A model generated the notes under the pieces. It had not been told where the DNA came from, ran no database searches, and saw only the letters and a program-made list of their open reading frames with translations. Below are positions 33,827 to 44,884 of a stretch of 64,000 nucleotides of DNA, piece after piece (the first letter of the stretch is position 1; every line of letters starts with the position of its first letter). This DNA is from Chelonobacter oris (GTDB lineage: Bacteria > Pseudomonadota > Gammaproteobacteria > Enterobacterales > Pasteurellaceae). The translations under genes were made by a program, and so were the position numbers. Where the stretch lies: positions 62,001 through 126,000 of the forward strand of contig NZ_JSUM01000015.1 of assembly GCF_000772535.1 (NCBI RefSeq). The letters are read 5' to 3'.

Positions 33827-35245
33827 ATGGCAAAGAAAATAGATCCGCAAAATATCAGTAAATTGATTGCGTTGGTCGGTGGGCGAGAAAATATTGCAAC
33901 GGTAACACACTGTATTACGCGGCTGCGTTTTGTATTAAACGATACTGCAAAAGCGGATATCAAGGGCTTGGAAGCATTACCGATGGTGAAAGGTTGTTTC
34001 ACCAATGCCGGGCAGTTTCAGGTCGTGATCGGCCCCGAAGTGGGTGCTTATTATCAGGAATTGCTGGCGCAAACCAAATTAAGTGCGGCCGATAAAGAGG
34101 CGGCTAAAGTGGCGGCACGGCAGAATATGAAGTGGCATGAAAAAGTGATTTCACACTTTGCCGAGATTTTTATCCCGTTACTGCCGGCGTTAATCAGCGG
34201 CGGTTTGATCTTGGGATTCCGCAATGTGATCGGCGATATTCCGATGGCGGACGGGCAAACGCTGGTGCAATCTTCGGCGATGTGGAAAACCGTTTATGAT
34301 TTCCTATGGTTACTGGGCGAAGCGATTTTCTTCTTCCTGCCGGTCGGCATCTGTTGGTCAACCGTGAAGAAAATGGGCGGTTCGCCGATTCTCGGGATTG
34401 TATTGGGGGTGACGTTGGTTTCACCGCAATTGATGAATTCGTACGGTTTAGGTTCACAAACGCCGGAAGTGTGGGATTTCGGATTGTTCCAAATTGCTAA
34501 AGTCGGTTATCAGGCGCAAGTGATTCCGTCAATGTTGGCAGGCATGGCGCTGGCGTGGATTGAGCGTTTCTTTAAACGTATCGTGCCGGATTATTTGAAT
34601 TTGGTCATTGTGCCGGTCGTCTCGCTGATCATTGCCGTCTTTTTGGCTCATGCCTTAATCGGGCCGTTCGGACGGGAAATCGGTAACGGGGTTGCGGTGG
34701 CGGTTAAAGCGGCGATGACCGGAAGTTTTGCCCCGATTGGTGCGGCGCTGTTCGGTTTTCTGTATGCACCATTGGTGATCACCGGTATCCATCAAACCAC
34801 GTTGGCGATTGATATGCAAATGATTCAAAGCATGGGCGGCACACCGGTTTGGCCGTTAATTGCGTTGTCCAATATTGCACAAGCTTCCGCTGTATTCGGC
34901 ATCGTGTTAATCAGTAAAAAACTGCATGAACGTGAAATTTCGGTGCCGGCGACCATTTCCGCCTATTTGGGGGTAACGGAGCCGGCGATGTACGGTATCA
35001 ACTTGAAATATCGTTTCCCGATGCTGTGTGCGATGATAGGTTCTGCTTGTGCAGGTTTGATTTGCGGATTGGCCGGTGTGATGGCTAACGGTATCGGGGT
35101 GGGCGGTTTGCCGGGCATTTTGTCGATTCAGCCGCAATATTGGGCGGTGTTTGCTTCGGCGATGCTGGTGGCGGTTGTTGTTCCGTTATTGCTGACGATT
35201 GTTATGTATAAACGTCAAGCGGCGAAAGGCACGTTGGCACAATAG
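33827..35245 (+). CDS. treB: Trehalose-specific PTS enzyme IIBC
   Basis: Imports and phosphorylates trehalose to trehalose-6-phosphate using a separate IIA (Crr-type, not in this window). The 472 residues have the IIB domain (about 1-90) with its phosphocysteine in THCITRLRF near residue 29. The IIC domain of about ten membrane segments follows, with TGIHQTTLAIDMQM and the substrate-region motif YLGVTEPAMYGINLKYRFP. It lies between treR and treC, with CRP and TreR-type sites upstream. Confidence 0.95.
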   Translation: MAKKIDPQNISKLIALVGGRENIATVTHCITRLRFVLNDTAKADIKGLEALPMVKGCFTNAGQFQVVIGPEVGAYYQELLAQTKLSAADKEAAKVAARQNMKWHEKVISHFAEIFIPLLPALISGGLILGFRNVIGDIPMADGQTLVQSSAMWKTVYDFLWLLGEAIFFFLPVGICWSTVKKMGGSPILGIVLGVTLVSPQLMNSYGLGSQTPEVWDFGLFQIAKVGYQAQVIPSMLAGMALAWIERFFKRIVPDYLNLVIVPVVSLIIAVFLAHALIGPFGREIGNGVAVAVKAAMTGSFAPIGAALFGFLYAPLVITGIHQTTLAIDMQMIQSMGGTPVWPLIALSNIAQASAVFGIVLISKKLHEREISVPATISAYLGVTEPAMYGINLKYRFPMLCAMIGSACAGLICGLAGVMANGIGVGGLPGILSIQPQYWAVFASAMLVAVVVPLLLTIVMYKRQAAKGTLAQ

Positions 35246-35295
35246 ATATATTGTGACAGCCAAACTGTCGGTAAACAGAGATTAAAGGATATAGC

Positions 35296-36954
35296 ATGCA
35301 ACAAACGACTTGGTGGAAAAATGGGGTTATTTATCAGATTTATCCGAAAAGTTTTCAGGATACTAGCGGAAATGGCGTGGGCGATATCAACGGTATTATC
35401 CTGCGCTTGGATTATTTACAACATTTAGGCATTGATGCCATTTGGATTACGCCGATTTATCCCTCCCCTCAAGTGGATAACGGTTATGATGTCAGCGACT
35501 ATTGTGCGATCAATCCCGATTACGGCACAATGGCGGATTTTGAGAAATTGGTGGACGAAGCGCATCGGCGCAATATCCGTATTGTTATGGACATGGTATT
35601 TAACCACACATCGACGGAACACCGCTGGTTTAAACAAGCGCAAAATCCCGATAGCGAATATCATGATTACTATATTTGGCGTGGTGAACGGCAAAGTGCG
35701 GTACCGAATAACTGGCGTTCCAAATTCGGCGGCGGCGCTTGGAAATGGTGTGAAAAAGTCGGTAAGCATTATTTGCATTTGTTTGCCGCAGAGCAGGCCG
35801 ATCTGAACTGGGAAAACGAAAAAGTGCGGTCTGAATTGCAGCAAGTGTGCCGTTTCTGGGCGGATAAAGGGGTGGACGGCTTGCGTTTGGATGTGATCAA
35901 TCTAGTGTCGAAAAATCAAGATTTCCCGAATGACAATCAGGGTGACGGCCGTCGTTTTTACACCGACGGTCCGCGGATCCATGAGTTTATACAGCAATTG
36001 AGCGCACAAGTATTTCAACCGCAGGGCTTGATGACTGTCGGTGAAATGTCATCGACCAGTCTGGAAAATTGTCAGCAATATGCCAATTTGAACGGAACCG
36101 AATTGTCAATGACGTTTAATTTTCACCATTTGAAAGTGGATTATCCGAACGGAGAAAAATGGACTTATGCCGAGCCGGATTATGTGGAATTGAAATCGAT
36201 CTTTAATTACTGGCAGCAGGGAATGCATGATAAAGCCTGGAATGCCCTGTTTTGGTGCAATCACGATCAGCCGCGTATCGTGTCCCGTTTCGGCGATGAA
36301 ACCGCACTTCGAACCGTGTCGGCAAAAATGCTGGCGATGGTACTGCACGGTATGCAGGGAACGCCCTATATTTATCAAGGGGAAGAGCTTGGCATGACCA
36401 ATCCCGGATTTAGCCGGATCGAACAATATCGTGATGTGGAAAGTTTGAATATGTATCGGGAATTGTTGGCTAACGGGACGGACAAAGCCTTGGTGCTCAA
36501 GATTCTGGGGCAAAAATCACGTGATAACAGTCGTACGCCGATGCAGTGGAACAGCAGTGAAAATGCCGGTTTCAGCAAGGCGCAGCCTTGGATTGCGCCG
36601 GCGGGGAATTATACGGAGATCAATGCCGAAAGTGCGGTCGATAACCCCGATTCGGTTTTTTATTGTTATAAAAATCTGATTCGGTTACGCAAGCAGCTGC
36701 CGATTTTCACCGATGGAAATTATCAGGATCTATTGCCGGATCATCCGTTTGTCTGGAGCTATTTACGTCATAACGGCAAACAAAAATTATGGGTGCTGGC
36801 AAATTTGAGCAATCAGGTACAAAGGGTGAAATATCCTGAAATATGCCGTTGTGGACATTGGCAGCGGCTGATGGACAACTATCCGCAATCGACGATATCG
36901 GATGACGAATTGCTGCTGCAACCTTATCAAGGGCTGTATCTGTTGCTGCAGTAA
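35296..36954 (+). CDS. treC: Trehalose-6-phosphate hydrolase
   Basis: GH13 alpha-amylase-family enzyme splitting trehalose-6-phosphate into glucose and glucose-6-phosphate. 552 residues. The nucleophile is in [12 protein letters not shown] (about residues 195-206), the acid/base in [10 protein letters not shown] and the third acid in FWCNHDQPR. The N-terminal [18 protein letters not shown] is typical. AAAGGA precedes the ATG, 50 bases after treB, so the two form an operon. A terminator follows. Confidence 0.95.
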   Translation: MQQTTWWKNGVIYQIYPKSFQDTSGNGVGDINGIILRLDYLQHLGIDAIWITPIYPSPQVDNGYDVSDYCAINPDYGTMADFEKLVDEAHRRNIRIVMDMVFNHTSTEHRWFKQAQNPDSEYHDYYIWRGERQSAVPNNWRSKFGGGAWKWCEKVGKHYLHLFAAEQADLNWENEKVRSELQQVCRFWADKGVDGLRLDVINLVSKNQDFPNDNQGDGRRFYTDGPRIHEFIQQLSAQVFQPQGLMTVGEMSSTSLENCQQYANLNGTELSMTFNFHHLKVDYPNGEKWTYAEPDYVELKSIFNYWQQGMHDKAWNALFWCNHDQPRIVSRFGDETALRTVSAKMLAMVLHGMQGTPYIYQGEELGMTNPGFSRIEQYRDVESLNMYRELLANGTDKALVLKILGQKSRDNSRTPMQWNSSENAGFSKAQPWIAPAGNYTEINAESAVDNPDSVFYCYKNLIRLRKQLPIFTDGNYQDLLPDHPFVWSYLRHNGKQKLWVLANLSNQVQRVKYPEICRCGHWQRLMDNYPQSTISDDELLLQPYQGLYLLLQ

Positions 36955-36972
36955 CGGATTATCCGCCGATAA

Positions 36973-37007
36973 AAATCGCCGTTCATTGCCGGACGGCGAT
37001 TTGTTTT
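36973..37007 (+). terminator. Intrinsic terminator of treBC
   Basis: A 10-bp stem (36973-36982 with 36993-37002), ten-base loop and GTTTT tail begin 18 bases after the treC stop. Confidence 0.8.
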
Positions 37008-37112
37008 ATGATGCCGAAAAAGATCTTTTACAGACGCGGTATGTTCAACCGCTTTATCAAACACCGGATTGTTGCTAAAATCCGCATTCCTTTCAAATCA
37101 TCAGGATATGGT

Positions 37113-37667
37113 ATGTTCAAAAAAGTGATGGTGCCGGCGGTCATTTTCTTGATTGCCGGTTGTGCGTCAGAAATGCCGTCAACTGCATTTCCGGCGGAAT
37201 TTGCCAATGCGGATTATGTGTTGTCGGACAGCGATGCGAAAAAATGGGTGATTGCCAGCCGTCAGGCGGAACAATGCATTTATCCTCGTCTGACACGTAT
37301 TCAGCAACAGCATTTTTCCAAAGAAGATGCCTATATTCACTCACAATATGTGTTTTTCTATCCGTTGGAAAATATTATCGGGGCGGATTATCTGAAAATG
37401 GTGCAAGAAGATGAAAAATCGATGGGCTATGCGCAGTATCAATATAAAAAATACAAAGATCTGACGGCAGAGCCGCTTTCTCAGGCGCAATGCAACACGT
37501 TACGCACCAATGCCCGTGATGATCTTGCCGTTGTGAAAGGACAATATAAAAACGGTATGGTCGAGGAAAGTAAACCCGATACCACGAATAACAGCGATAA
37601 CGTTGCCACTAACGACAATAAATTTTTCTTTGATATTATCAAATGGGGTGCAGCGTTTGTGCTGTAA
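37113..37667 (+). CDS. Predicted lipoprotein of unknown function (possibly DUF5358)
   Basis: A 184-residue protein with a lipoprotein signal: basic start MFKK, hydrophobic segment and lipobox LIAGC, placing the lipidated cysteine at residue 17. A serine and not an aspartate lies near +2/+3, which favours outer-membrane sorting. The mature part has two cysteines (AEQCIYPRL and QAQCNTLRT) that could form a disulfide, and a charged Asn/Thr-rich tail. AGGA lies six bases before the chosen ATG; the frame is open 35 codons upstream without a better start. I associate it with the Pasteurellaceae DUF5358 group from memory, with low certainty. It is a lone gene between treC and purL. Confidence 0.75.
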   Translation: MFKKVMVPAVIFLIAGCASEMPSTAFPAEFANADYVLSDSDAKKWVIASRQAEQCIYPRLTRIQQQHFSKEDAYIHSQYVFFYPLENIIGADYLKMVQEDEKSMGYAQYQYKKYKDLTAEPLSQAQCNTLRTNARDDLAVVKGQYKNGMVEESKPDTTNNSDNVATNDNKFFFDIIKWGAAFVL

Positions 37668-37690
37668 GCCGATATGATAAGTATCAGCAG

Positions 37691-37728
37691 AAAAAAAGTG
37701 CGGTGAAATCGATCTGAATTTCACCGCA
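37691..37728 (-). terminator. Terminator of purL
   Basis: An 11-bp stem (37699-37709 with 37718-37728) incorporates one uptake-signal core. On the minus strand it is followed, after two bases, by seven Ts (37697-37691). It lies 11 bases past the purL stop. Confidence 0.82.
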
Positions 37729-37738
37729 TAACGGCAAA

Positions 37739-40700
37739 TTATTTCAGTGTCGCCCGTGCATTTCTAAACAATCGCATCCAAGCGCCGTCTTCCGACCAGT
37801 CTTGCGGGTGCCAAGAGTTGGCGACGGTGCGGAAGACACGTTCCGGATGCGGCATCATAATCGCCACTCGCCCGTTAAGATTGGAAAGTGCGGTAATGCC
37901 GTCCACCGAGCCGTTCGGGTTGGCGGGATAGCTTTCGGTCGGTTGTAGGTCGTTGTCGATATATTGTGCAATCACCAGATTTTGCTCACGCAATAGTGCC
38001 GGTTGCCGATCGTTTTTAAATTCGACCCGTCCTTCACCATGTGAAACGGCAATCGGCATATGCGAACCCGCCATGCCGTTAAACCACGGTGAGTGGGTAT
38101 CATTGATGCGTACTAACGCCGCACGGGCTTCAAAACGCTCGGAGGTATTACGCACAAAACGCGGCCAGGCTTCGCTGCCGGGGATAATTTCCGCCAGATT
38201 GGCGATCATCTGGCAGCCGTTACATACTCCCAATGTCAAGCTGTCGTCACGGTGGAAGAAAGCCTCAAACTGATCGCGAAGTGCGGTATTGAACAGAATA
38301 GATTTAGCCCAGCCGCCGCCCGCACCCAGCACATCACCGTAAGAGAAACCGCCGCAAGCGACCAACGCATTGAATTCACTTAATTTATGCCTTGCGGAAT
38401 GCAGATCGCTCATGTGGACGTCAATCGCTTCAAAACCGGCACGGTCAAACGCCGCCGCCATTTCAACATGGCTGTTGACGCCTTGTTCTCGCAAAATGGC
38501 AATCCGTGGTTTTACGCCGCCGGCGATATACGGGGCGGCAATATCGTCATTGATGTCGTAACTCAATTGTGCGGAGAAGCCTTTATCATTCGGATTTTTC
38601 TTGGCGGCAAATTCTTGATCGGCACAGGCGGGATTATCACGTAACCGCTGTATTTGGTGGGTTAATTCCGCCCAGATAGCACGCAGTTCGCTGCGTGATT
38701 GTTGTAATACGATGCCGCCTTGGTTACGAACAATAAATTCATCGCCGGCGGTTACATGCCCCAAATCATGGCTGACCGCACTTAGCCCGTATTGCATCAA
38801 AGTGCGGTTTACGTCGTCTAGATCAGCCGCTTTAACCTGAATCACGGCGCCCAGTTCTTCATTGAAAAGTGCGCTTAGGGCATTATTGCCCAAGCTCGTA
38901 ATATTTACATCGATACCGCAATGTCCGGCGAATGCCATTTCTGCCAACGTAACGACTAAACCGCCGTCGGCACGGTCGTGGTAAGCCAGTAATTTGTCTT
39001 CTTGCAACAAATGTTGGATCGCATCATAGAAGCCTTTCAGCTTAGCGACATCGACCACATCGGCCGGTTTATCGCCCAGCTGTTTATACACTTGCGCAAG
39101 TGCGGTTGCACCCAAGCGGTTGTTGCCTTCACCCAAGTCAATCAGTAATAAACGACTGTTGTCGCCTTTATCGGTTTGTAATTGCGGCGTAACGGTTTTG
39201 CGCACATCTTCCACACGGGCAAAGGCGCTGATGACAAGGGATAACGGTGCGGTGACCGATTTTTGCTCGCCGTTTTCCTGCCAAGTGGTCTTCATCGACA
39301 TCGAGTCTTTCCCGACCGGAATCGTCAAGCCGAGTGCCGGACAGAGTTCTTCCCCGACGGCTTTGACTGCGGCGTAGAGACCGGCGTCTTCCCCTTGATG
39401 GCCGGCTGCCGACATCCAGTTTGCCGAGAGTTTAATTCGTTTAATATCGCCGATATGAGTGGCGGCAATATTGGTGATTGATTCGGCAACCGCCATTCTG
39501 GCGGAAGCGGCAAAATCTAACAAGGCGATTGGCGCCCGTTCGCCGATGGACATCGCTTCACCGTAGTAGCTGTCGAAACCGGCAGTAGTTACGGCACAGT
39601 CGGCAACCGGAATTTGCCACGGCCCGACCATCTGATCGCGTGCCACCATGCCGGTGACCGAACGATCGCCAATGGTGATTAAGAAGGTTTTTTCTGCAAC
39701 CACCGGCAAGCGCAACACGCGGTGCAAGGCTTCGGGCAGTGAAATTTCCGATACGGCAAGGGCAGGATTGTTGACGACCGCACTTTGCACGTCACGTGTC
39801 ATTTTCGGCGGTTTACCCAGCAGAACATTCAACGGCATATCAATCGGTTTATTGTCGAAATGGCTGTCGTTCAAGGTCAAGTGCGGTTCCGCTACGGCTT
39901 CGCCGATGACGGCATAAGGCGCTCGTTCACGCCGGCAAAGCGCCTCGAATAATGGCAGTTGTTCGGCGGAAACCGCCAAGACATACCGCTCTTGCGATTC
40001 GTTACACCAAATTTCCAGCGGGCTCATGCCCGGTTCGTCACTCAGAATTTTACGCAGTTCGAATTTGCCGCCGCGGCCGCCGTCATTCACTAATTCGGGC
40101 ATTGCATTGGACAAACCGCCGGCGCCGACATCGTGGATAAACAAAATCGGATTGTCCTCACCCAATTGCCAACAGCGGTCGATCACTTCCTGACAGCGGC
40201 GTTCCATCTCCGGATTGTCGCGTTGAACCGAGGCGAAATCGAGATCTTCTTTTGATTTTCCCGATGCCATGGAAGAGGCTGCGCCGCCGCCTAAACCAAT
40301 ATTCATTGCAGGGCCGCCTAACACAATTAATTTTGAGCCGACCGGAATCTCACCTTTCTGCACGTGTTCGTCACGGATATTACCGATTCCGCCTGCCAAC
40401 ATGATTGGTTTGTGATAACCGCGCACTTCCTCACCATTAAAGCTATTGACTTTTTCTTCATAAGTACGGAAATAACCGAGCAATGCAGGGCGACCAAACT
40501 CGTTATTAAATGCCGCACTGCCCAATGGGGCTTCCAACATAATATCCAATGCCGAAGCAATACGATCCGGCTTACTTAACGAGTTTTCCCATGGTTGCTC
40601 GAAGTCCGGCACGAGTAAGTTGGATACAGAGAAACCGACTAAGCCTGCTTTTGGTTTGGCACCGCGTCCGGTGGCGCCTTCGTCACGGATTTCACCACCG

Positions 40701-41635
40701 GAGCCGGTCGCCGCGCCTGGGAACGGAGAAATCGCAGTCGGGTGATTGTGGGTTTCCACTTTCATTAAAATATGCGCATCTTCTTGATGATAACGATACT
40801 GCCCGTCTTGATCGGCAAAGAAACGCCCGACTTTTGAACCTTCCATTACTGCTGCATTGTCTTTATAAGCAGAAAGTACAAAATCAGGCGTTTGCTCGAA
40901 GGTGTTTTTTATCATTTTAAACAGTGATTTCGGCTGTTTTTCGCCGTCGATAATCCAGTCGGCATTGAAAATTTTGTGGCGGCAGTGTTCGGAATTCGCT
41001 TGGGCAAACATATACAGTTCGATATCGACGGGATTACGCTTTAATTGGGTAAATTGCTGTAACAGGTAATCAATTTCGTCTTCGGCCAGTGCGAGGCCTA
41101 AATTGAGATTGGCTTGCTCAAGTGCGGTACGGCCGTGTTGTAAAATATCCACGGTAGTGAACGGCTTGGGCGTGGCGCGGCTGAACAGGGCTTGGGCGTC
41201 TTGAGGGGATTCGATTACCGATTCGAGCATTCGGTCATGTAAAAGTGCGGTCAGGGATTGTTTTTGCGATGGGGTGAGGGGGGAGGCGGTCTGGATATAA
41301 TAGGCTAAACCGCGTTCTATTCGCTTGACCTTCTCCAAGCCGGAATTGTGGGCGATATCGGTGGCTTTAGACGACCAAGAGGAAATGGTGCCGATACGCG
41401 GAATAACGACAAAGCAATTTCCGTCGGGTTCATGCTCTGCCAATGTCGGACCATAGTGCAGAAGCTGTTCCAATTGCCCGGTTTCTTCCGCTGTCAAGCC
41501 GTCGTTTAGGTCTGCAAAGTGAAGATATTCGGCATAGCATTCGCTGACCGGCAGTTCGGCTCGGCGGAATCGAGCGGTTAATTGAGTTAAGCGGAAATCG
41601 GAAAGGGCGGGGGAGCCGCGGAAAATTTGCATCAT
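37739..41635 (-). CDS. purL: Phosphoribosylformylglycinamidine synthase PurL
   Basis: Large single-chain FGAM synthase of de novo purine synthesis. 1298 residues, the gamma-proteobacterial length. The N-terminal PurS-like domain starts [16 protein letters not shown]. The AIR-synthetase-like half includes [20 protein letters not shown], and a second such half follows. The C-terminal glutamine amidotransferase starts near residue 1045, with its nucleophile in [13 protein letters not shown] and the histidine/glutamate in [10 protein letters not shown]. It is divergent from mltF, as in E. coli. Confidence 0.97.
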   Translation of the reverse strand: MMQIFRGSPALSDFRLTQLTARFRRAELPVSECYAEYLHFADLNDGLTAEETGQLEQLLHYGPTLAEHEPDGNCFVVIPRIGTISSWSSKATDIAHNSGLEKVKRIERGLAYYIQTASPLTPSQKQSLTALLHDRMLESVIESPQDAQALFSRATPKPFTTVDILQHGRTALEQANLNLGLALAEDEIDYLLQQFTQLKRNPVDIELYMFAQANSEHCRHKIFNADWIIDGEKQPKSLFKMIKNTFEQTPDFVLSAYKDNAAVMEGSKVGRFFADQDGQYRYHQEDAHILMKVETHNHPTAISPFPGAATGSGGEIRDEGATGRGAKPKAGLVGFSVSNLLVPDFEQPWENSLSKPDRIASALDIMLEAPLGSAAFNNEFGRPALLGYFRTYEEKVNSFNGEEVRGYHKPIMLAGGIGNIRDEHVQKGEIPVGSKLIVLGGPAMNIGLGGGAASSMASGKSKEDLDFASVQRDNPEMERRCQEVIDRCWQLGEDNPILFIHDVGAGGLSNAMPELVNDGGRGGKFELRKILSDEPGMSPLEIWCNESQERYVLAVSAEQLPLFEALCRRERAPYAVIGEAVAEPHLTLNDSHFDNKPIDMPLNVLLGKPPKMTRDVQSAVVNNPALAVSEISLPEALHRVLRLPVVAEKTFLITIGDRSVTGMVARDQMVGPWQIPVADCAVTTAGFDSYYGEAMSIGERAPIALLDFAASARMAVAESITNIAATHIGDIKRIKLSANWMSAAGHQGEDAGLYAAVKAVGEELCPALGLTIPVGKDSMSMKTTWQENGEQKSVTAPLSLVISAFARVEDVRKTVTPQLQTDKGDNSRLLLIDLGEGNNRLGATALAQVYKQLGDKPADVVDVAKLKGFYDAIQHLLQEDKLLAYHDRADGGLVVTLAEMAFAGHCGIDVNITSLGNNALSALFNEELGAVIQVKAADLDDVNRTLMQYGLSAVSHDLGHVTAGDEFIVRNQGGIVLQQSRSELRAIWAELTHQIQRLRDNPACADQEFAAKKNPNDKGFSAQLSYDINDDIAAPYIAGGVKPRIAILREQGVNSHVEMAAAFDRAGFEAIDVHMSDLHSARHKLSEFNALVACGGFSYGDVLGAGGGWAKSILFNTALRDQFEAFFHRDDSLTLGVCNGCQMIANLAEIIPGSEAWPRFVRNTSERFEARAALVRINDTHSPWFNGMAGSHMPIAVSHGEGRVEFKNDRQPALLREQNLVIAQYIDNDLQPTESYPANPNGSVDGITALSNLNGRVAIMMPHPERVFRTVANSWHPQDWSEDGAWMRLFRNARATLK

Positions 41636-41775
41636 CGTCTTTTACCGTAGGTTATAGAGGAAGTTAAAAATCGTACACATTGTACAGGAAACTCCCTCTG
41701 AACGGAACAGATTTGGTTTTCTGCAAAAGAACAGTTAGAATGCGCTATCTTTTATTTATCAAGGCGAGATTCTGT

Positions 41776-43236
41776 TTGAAAGGACTACTATTGCGCGCAA
41801 TTTTTGCAATCGGTCTATTGTTATGGGCGATAGACATGATTTTTCCGTGGCAAAAAATGATGTCGTCGGAAAAAAATCACTATGTGACGGTGTTGGAAAA
41901 AGGCGAGTTGGTGGTCGGAACGGTCAATAATCCGGTTTATTATTTTATCGGCAACGAAGAACCGCAGGGATTGGAATATGAGCTCAGTCGGGCGTTTGCC
42001 GATTATTTGGGTGTAAAACTGAAAATCGTGACGTTGGATAACAGCAATCAACTGTTTGATGCGTTGAGCAGCGGTAAAATTGATATGGCGGCGGCAGGGT
42101 TGCGTTATCAAAATGAAAAAACACAGGATTTCCAAACCGGGCCGGGTTATACCTCGGCCTCTTGGCAGTTGGTGTATCGTATGGGGGCGGCACGTCCTAA
42201 GACATTTGCCGATGTCGATTCGCCGGTGCTGGTTCCGTTTAACGAAGAGTTGATGACATTGTTAACGCAATATCGGCAGCAGGCGCCGAATTTACAATGG
42301 CAAGCCAACAAAAATCTGACGCAAGAGGAGATTTTGCTGATGGTAGCCGACGGCAAGCAGGATTATGCAATTGCAGGCTCGATTGATGTGGCTTCGGCAC
42401 AGCAGATCAAACCGCAGCTGAATGTCGCTTTTGATGTCAGCGAAGAATCGAGCGTGCATTGGTATTTCTCAAAAAATACCTATAACGAACTACAGGCGGC
42501 GTCATTGGAATTTATGCATACCGCCCTTGAAACCGGACTGGTAGCCCGTTTGGAAGAGAAATATTTTAACCATATGCGCCATTTCGATTATGTCGATGCC
42601 CGTACCTATCTGAATGCGATTGAAAACGTGCTGCCGAAATACATTGATTATTTCAAGCGTTACCGTGGTGATTTGGAATGGCATACGCTGGCGGCGATTG
42701 CCTATCAGGAGTCGCACTGGGACGAAACGGCAACCTCATTGACCGGCGTGCGCGGCATTATGATGCTGACCAAGGATACCGCAGAGCGGATGAAAGTACG
42801 GGATCGAACCGATCCGGAACAAAGCATTCGCGGCGGCTCGGAATATCTGCATATGCTGATGCGTCAGATTCCCGATACGGTGCGGCAGGAAGACAAAATC
42901 TGGTATGCACTGGCGGCATATAATATGGGGTTGGGACATCTGCTTGACGTGCGCCGGCTCACCAAAGAGCTGGGCGGTGATCCCGACAACTGGCTGGAGG
43001 TGAAAAACAATCTGCCGCTGTTGGCGGAGAAACGTTATTATTCCAAACTGAAATACGGCTATGCGCGCGGTTATGAGGCATATGCCTATGTCGAGAATAT
43101 CCGCCGTTATATGAGCAGTATCAGCAAACATTACCGTTTGAAAGAGATTGAAAAAGCGATTGATCGCAAACTGATACCGGCGGACAGCGGCAATACCGGC
43201 ATAAAAGAGAACGATTACGGCACACCGTTAAGTTAA
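41776..43236 (+). CDS. mltF: Membrane-bound lytic murein transglycosylase F
   Basis: Outer-membrane-associated enzyme cleaving peptidoglycan with 1,6-anhydro ends. An N-terminal hydrophobic signal (LLRAIFAIGLLLWAID) is followed by a periplasmic binding-protein-like domain (to about residue 265). The SLT catalytic domain follows, with the catalytic glutamate in AIAYQESHWDE and YNMGLGHLLD. I start at TTG 41776 (486 residues): AAGGCGAG lies seven bases upstream and H. influenzae MltF, as I recall it, begins at the equivalent residue. An ATG at 41740 is the alternative. Confidence 0.9.
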   Translation: MKGLLLRAIFAIGLLLWAIDMIFPWQKMMSSEKNHYVTVLEKGELVVGTVNNPVYYFIGNEEPQGLEYELSRAFADYLGVKLKIVTLDNSNQLFDALSSGKIDMAAAGLRYQNEKTQDFQTGPGYTSASWQLVYRMGAARPKTFADVDSPVLVPFNEELMTLLTQYRQQAPNLQWQANKNLTQEEILLMVADGKQDYAIAGSIDVASAQQIKPQLNVAFDVSEESSVHWYFSKNTYNELQAASLEFMHTALETGLVARLEEKYFNHMRHFDYVDARTYLNAIENVLPKYIDYFKRYRGDLEWHTLAAIAYQESHWDETATSLTGVRGIMMLTKDTAERMKVRDRTDPEQSIRGGSEYLHMLMRQIPDTVRQEDKIWYALAAYNMGLGHLLDVRRLTKELGGDPDNWLEVKNNLPLLAEKRYYSKLKYGYARGYEAYAYVENIRRYMSSISKHYRLKEIEKAIDRKLIPADSGNTGIKENDYGTPLS

Positions 43237-43252
43237 TGGAATAGGAGAAAAA

Positions 43253-43402
43253 ATGAGAAGATCACGTGTCTTTTTTAAACCGAAAAAGTCGCTCTCATTA
43301 CAAAATAATCATCGTCGACTGTTGCGTTTGCGCCGTCGTAAACGAATCAAATCACGAATAGAAGAGCGACACTGGTTTCAATTTTTGGTGGAACAGGATT
43401 AA
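43253..43402 (+). CDS. Small arginine-rich protein of unknown function
   Basis: An open frame of 49 codons lies 16 bases after the mltF stop, with an excellent ribosome-binding site (AGGAG, seven bases before the ATG). The product starts MRRSRVFFKPKK and has 12 arginines and 5 lysines against 4 acidic residues. The core LLRLRRRKRIKSRIEERHW is followed by a hydrophobic end. The composition suggests RNA, DNA or ribosome binding, but I recognise no family. E. coli has tadA at this place, and the peptide does not resemble it. A hairpin follows 9 bases after the stop. Coding is supported by the start site and operon position only. Confidence 0.65.
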   Translation: MRRSRVFFKPKKSLSLQNNHRRLLRLRRRKRIKSRIEERHWFQFLVEQD

Positions 43403-43410
43403 GCGCAATC

Positions 43411-43436
43411 ACAACCCGGCGGCTATGTCGGGTTGT
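43411..43436. terminator. Hairpin between the small ORF and comE1
   Basis: An eight-bp stem (43411-43418 with 43429-43436) has a ten-base loop and sits between convergent genes. The T-run is short, so it is a weak terminator candidate for the mltF transcript and for comE1. Confidence 0.55.
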
Positions 43437-43449
43437 TTGATCCGAACCG

Positions 43450-43800
43450 TTACAGCGCCAACAAATGGCGGTTTTTCTCAACGGTCGCCTTGCCGATACC
43501 CGCCACATCAGCCAGTTGATCAATGCTGATGAAGTTGCCGTTTTTTTCACGATATTCGACAATCGCCTGTGCTTTTTTGGCGCCGATGCCCAATAATCCT
43601 TTTTCCAGCTCTTGCGCGGTAGCGCTGTTCAGCTTCACACTGTTTTGCTGTGCCGAGCTTGGTGCGGCGGTTTGCGTTTGTTCGACAGAGGGGGCATTTA
43701 CCGCACTTTTGTCTTTATTTGCCAAGACCGGCGTGCTGATGACCGTGCCGAATAATGTGATGACGGAAAAGAGTTTCAATTTTGTGGTTAAAGTAGACAT
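43450..43800 (-). CDS. comE1: ComEA-type helix-hairpin-helix DNA-binding protein ComE1
   Basis: Secreted DNA-binding protein of the competence pathway. 116 residues: a signal peptide (about 1-27, ending PVLA), a Ser/Gln/Thr-rich spacer, then a ComEA helix-hairpin-helix domain (about 55-116). That domain carries VKLNSATAQELEKGLLGIG, KKAQAIVEYREKNGNF and LADVAGIGKATVEKN. Pasteurellaceae ComE1 proteins bind DNA, and in A. pleuropneumoniae also fibronectin. Next to ispH and lspA as in H. influenzae. Fits the uptake-signal-rich genome. Confidence 0.88.
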   Translation of the reverse strand: MSTLTTKLKLFSVITLFGTVISTPVLANKDKSAVNAPSVEQTQTAAPSSAQQNSVKLNSATAQELEKGLLGIGAKKAQAIVEYREKNGNFISIDQLADVAGIGKATVEKNRHLLAL

Positions 43801-43823
43801 AATTTTCCTCGAAAGATAACAAT

Positions 43824-43856
43824 AAAAAAACGCTGTCGACTCAGTTATCGACAGCG
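43824..43856 (-). terminator. Terminator of the ileS-lspA-ispH side
   Basis: A nine-bp perfect stem (43831-43839 with 43848-43856), eight-base loop and seven Ts on the minus strand (43830-43824) lie past the ispH stop and upstream of comE1. Confidence 0.85.
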
Positions 43857-43939
43857 TGATTGTGGCGTTATTTTTTCGAGTAATCTAAATGCGTGTAAAA
43901 AAATCGGAATCCGGATCGCAAAAACGGCAAAAAGTGCGG

Positions 43940-44884
43940 TTAATTGACCGCCTTAATGCGCAATTCTTTCGGCACTTCAAACACGGTATTTTCTTCGCAA
44001 CCTTCCAAATCTTCCACGCTGTCCGCGCCCAATTCACGCAAGCGGCTGACAACGGACTGTACCAAGACTTCAGGGGCTGACGCACCGGCGGTGATGCCGA
44101 TCACTTGTACCTGATTTAACCAAGCGGGATCAATGTCATTGGCATCGTCAATCAGCCTCGACGGAACGCCCATACGGGAAGCCAGTTCCGCCAACCGATT
44201 GGAATTCGAAGAATTTTTGGAGCCGACGACGATCACTAAATCCGATTGTTTTGCCAGCGCTTCAACGGCGTTTTGCCGATTGGTGGTGGCATAGCAGATA
44301 TCATTTTTACGCGGGCCTTGAATTGAAGGATATTTTTCCTTCAAGTTTTCAATAATCGAGCTGGTATCGTTAATCGACAGCGTGGTCTGCGTCATAAACG
44401 TCAGCTCATCTTGCTGGTTGAGCGGTAGATTAGCAATATCTTCCACCGACTCCACCAGATAGATGCCGCCTTGCCGATTGTCATATTGCCCCATTGTACC
44501 TTCCACTTCAGGGTGTCCCTGATGCCCGATCAGAATCGCTTTAGTGCCTTTACGGCTGGCGCGGGCGACCTGCATATGCACTTTGGTCACCAGCGGACAA
44601 GTGGCATCGAACACTTTCAAACCGCGGTTTTTAGCTTCCTGCCGCACTTGCTGTGAAACGCCGTGTGCCGAGAAAATAACGATTGCCCCGTTGGGTACTT
44701 CGTCCAATTCCTCGACAAATACGGCGCCACGCTCACGCAGCCCGTTGACCACAAAACGGTTGTGCACCACCTCGTGACGTACATAAATCGGCGCACCGTG
44801 AATTTCCAACGCCAGCTCCACAATGCTGATGGCGCGATCCACGCCGGCACAAAAACCGCGCGGATTGGCTAAAATAATCTTCAT
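43940..44884 (-). CDS. ispH: 4-hydroxy-3-methylbut-2-enyl diphosphate reductase IspH (LytB)
   Basis: Iron-sulfur enzyme for the last step of the MEP isoprenoid pathway. 314 residues. Cluster cysteines are in [13 protein letters not shown] (residue 12), [12 protein letters not shown] (about 96) and [13 protein letters not shown] (about 197). [15 protein letters not shown] and GVTAGAS-type [13 protein letters not shown] are also present. The start overlaps the lspA stop by four bases. E. coli has fkpB between lspA and ispH; it is absent here. Confidence 0.95.
   Translation of the reverse strand: MKIILANPRGFCAGVDRAISIVELALEIHGAPIYVRHEVVHNRFVVNGLRERGAVFVEELDEVPNGAIVIFSAHGVSQQVRQEAKNRGLKVFDATCPLVTKVHMQVARASRKGTKAILIGHQGHPEVEGTMGQYDNRQGGIYLVESVEDIANLPLNQQDELTFMTQTTLSINDTSSIIENLKEKYPSIQGPRKNDICYATTNRQNAVEALAKQSDLVIVVGSKNSSNSNRLAELASRMGVPSRLIDDANDIDPAWLNQVQVIGITAGASAPEVLVQSVVSRLRELGADSVEDLEGCEENTVFEVPKELRIKAVN

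Noticed and set aside
37008-37112. N-terminal extension of the lipoprotein gene
   Set aside because: The 35 extra codons would bury the signal peptide. The ATG at 37113 has AGGA and gives a proper lipobox position.
41636-41775. PurR operator upstream of purL
   Set aside because: No sequence close to ACGCAAACGTTTGCGT is present in the gap; partial matches were too weak to report.
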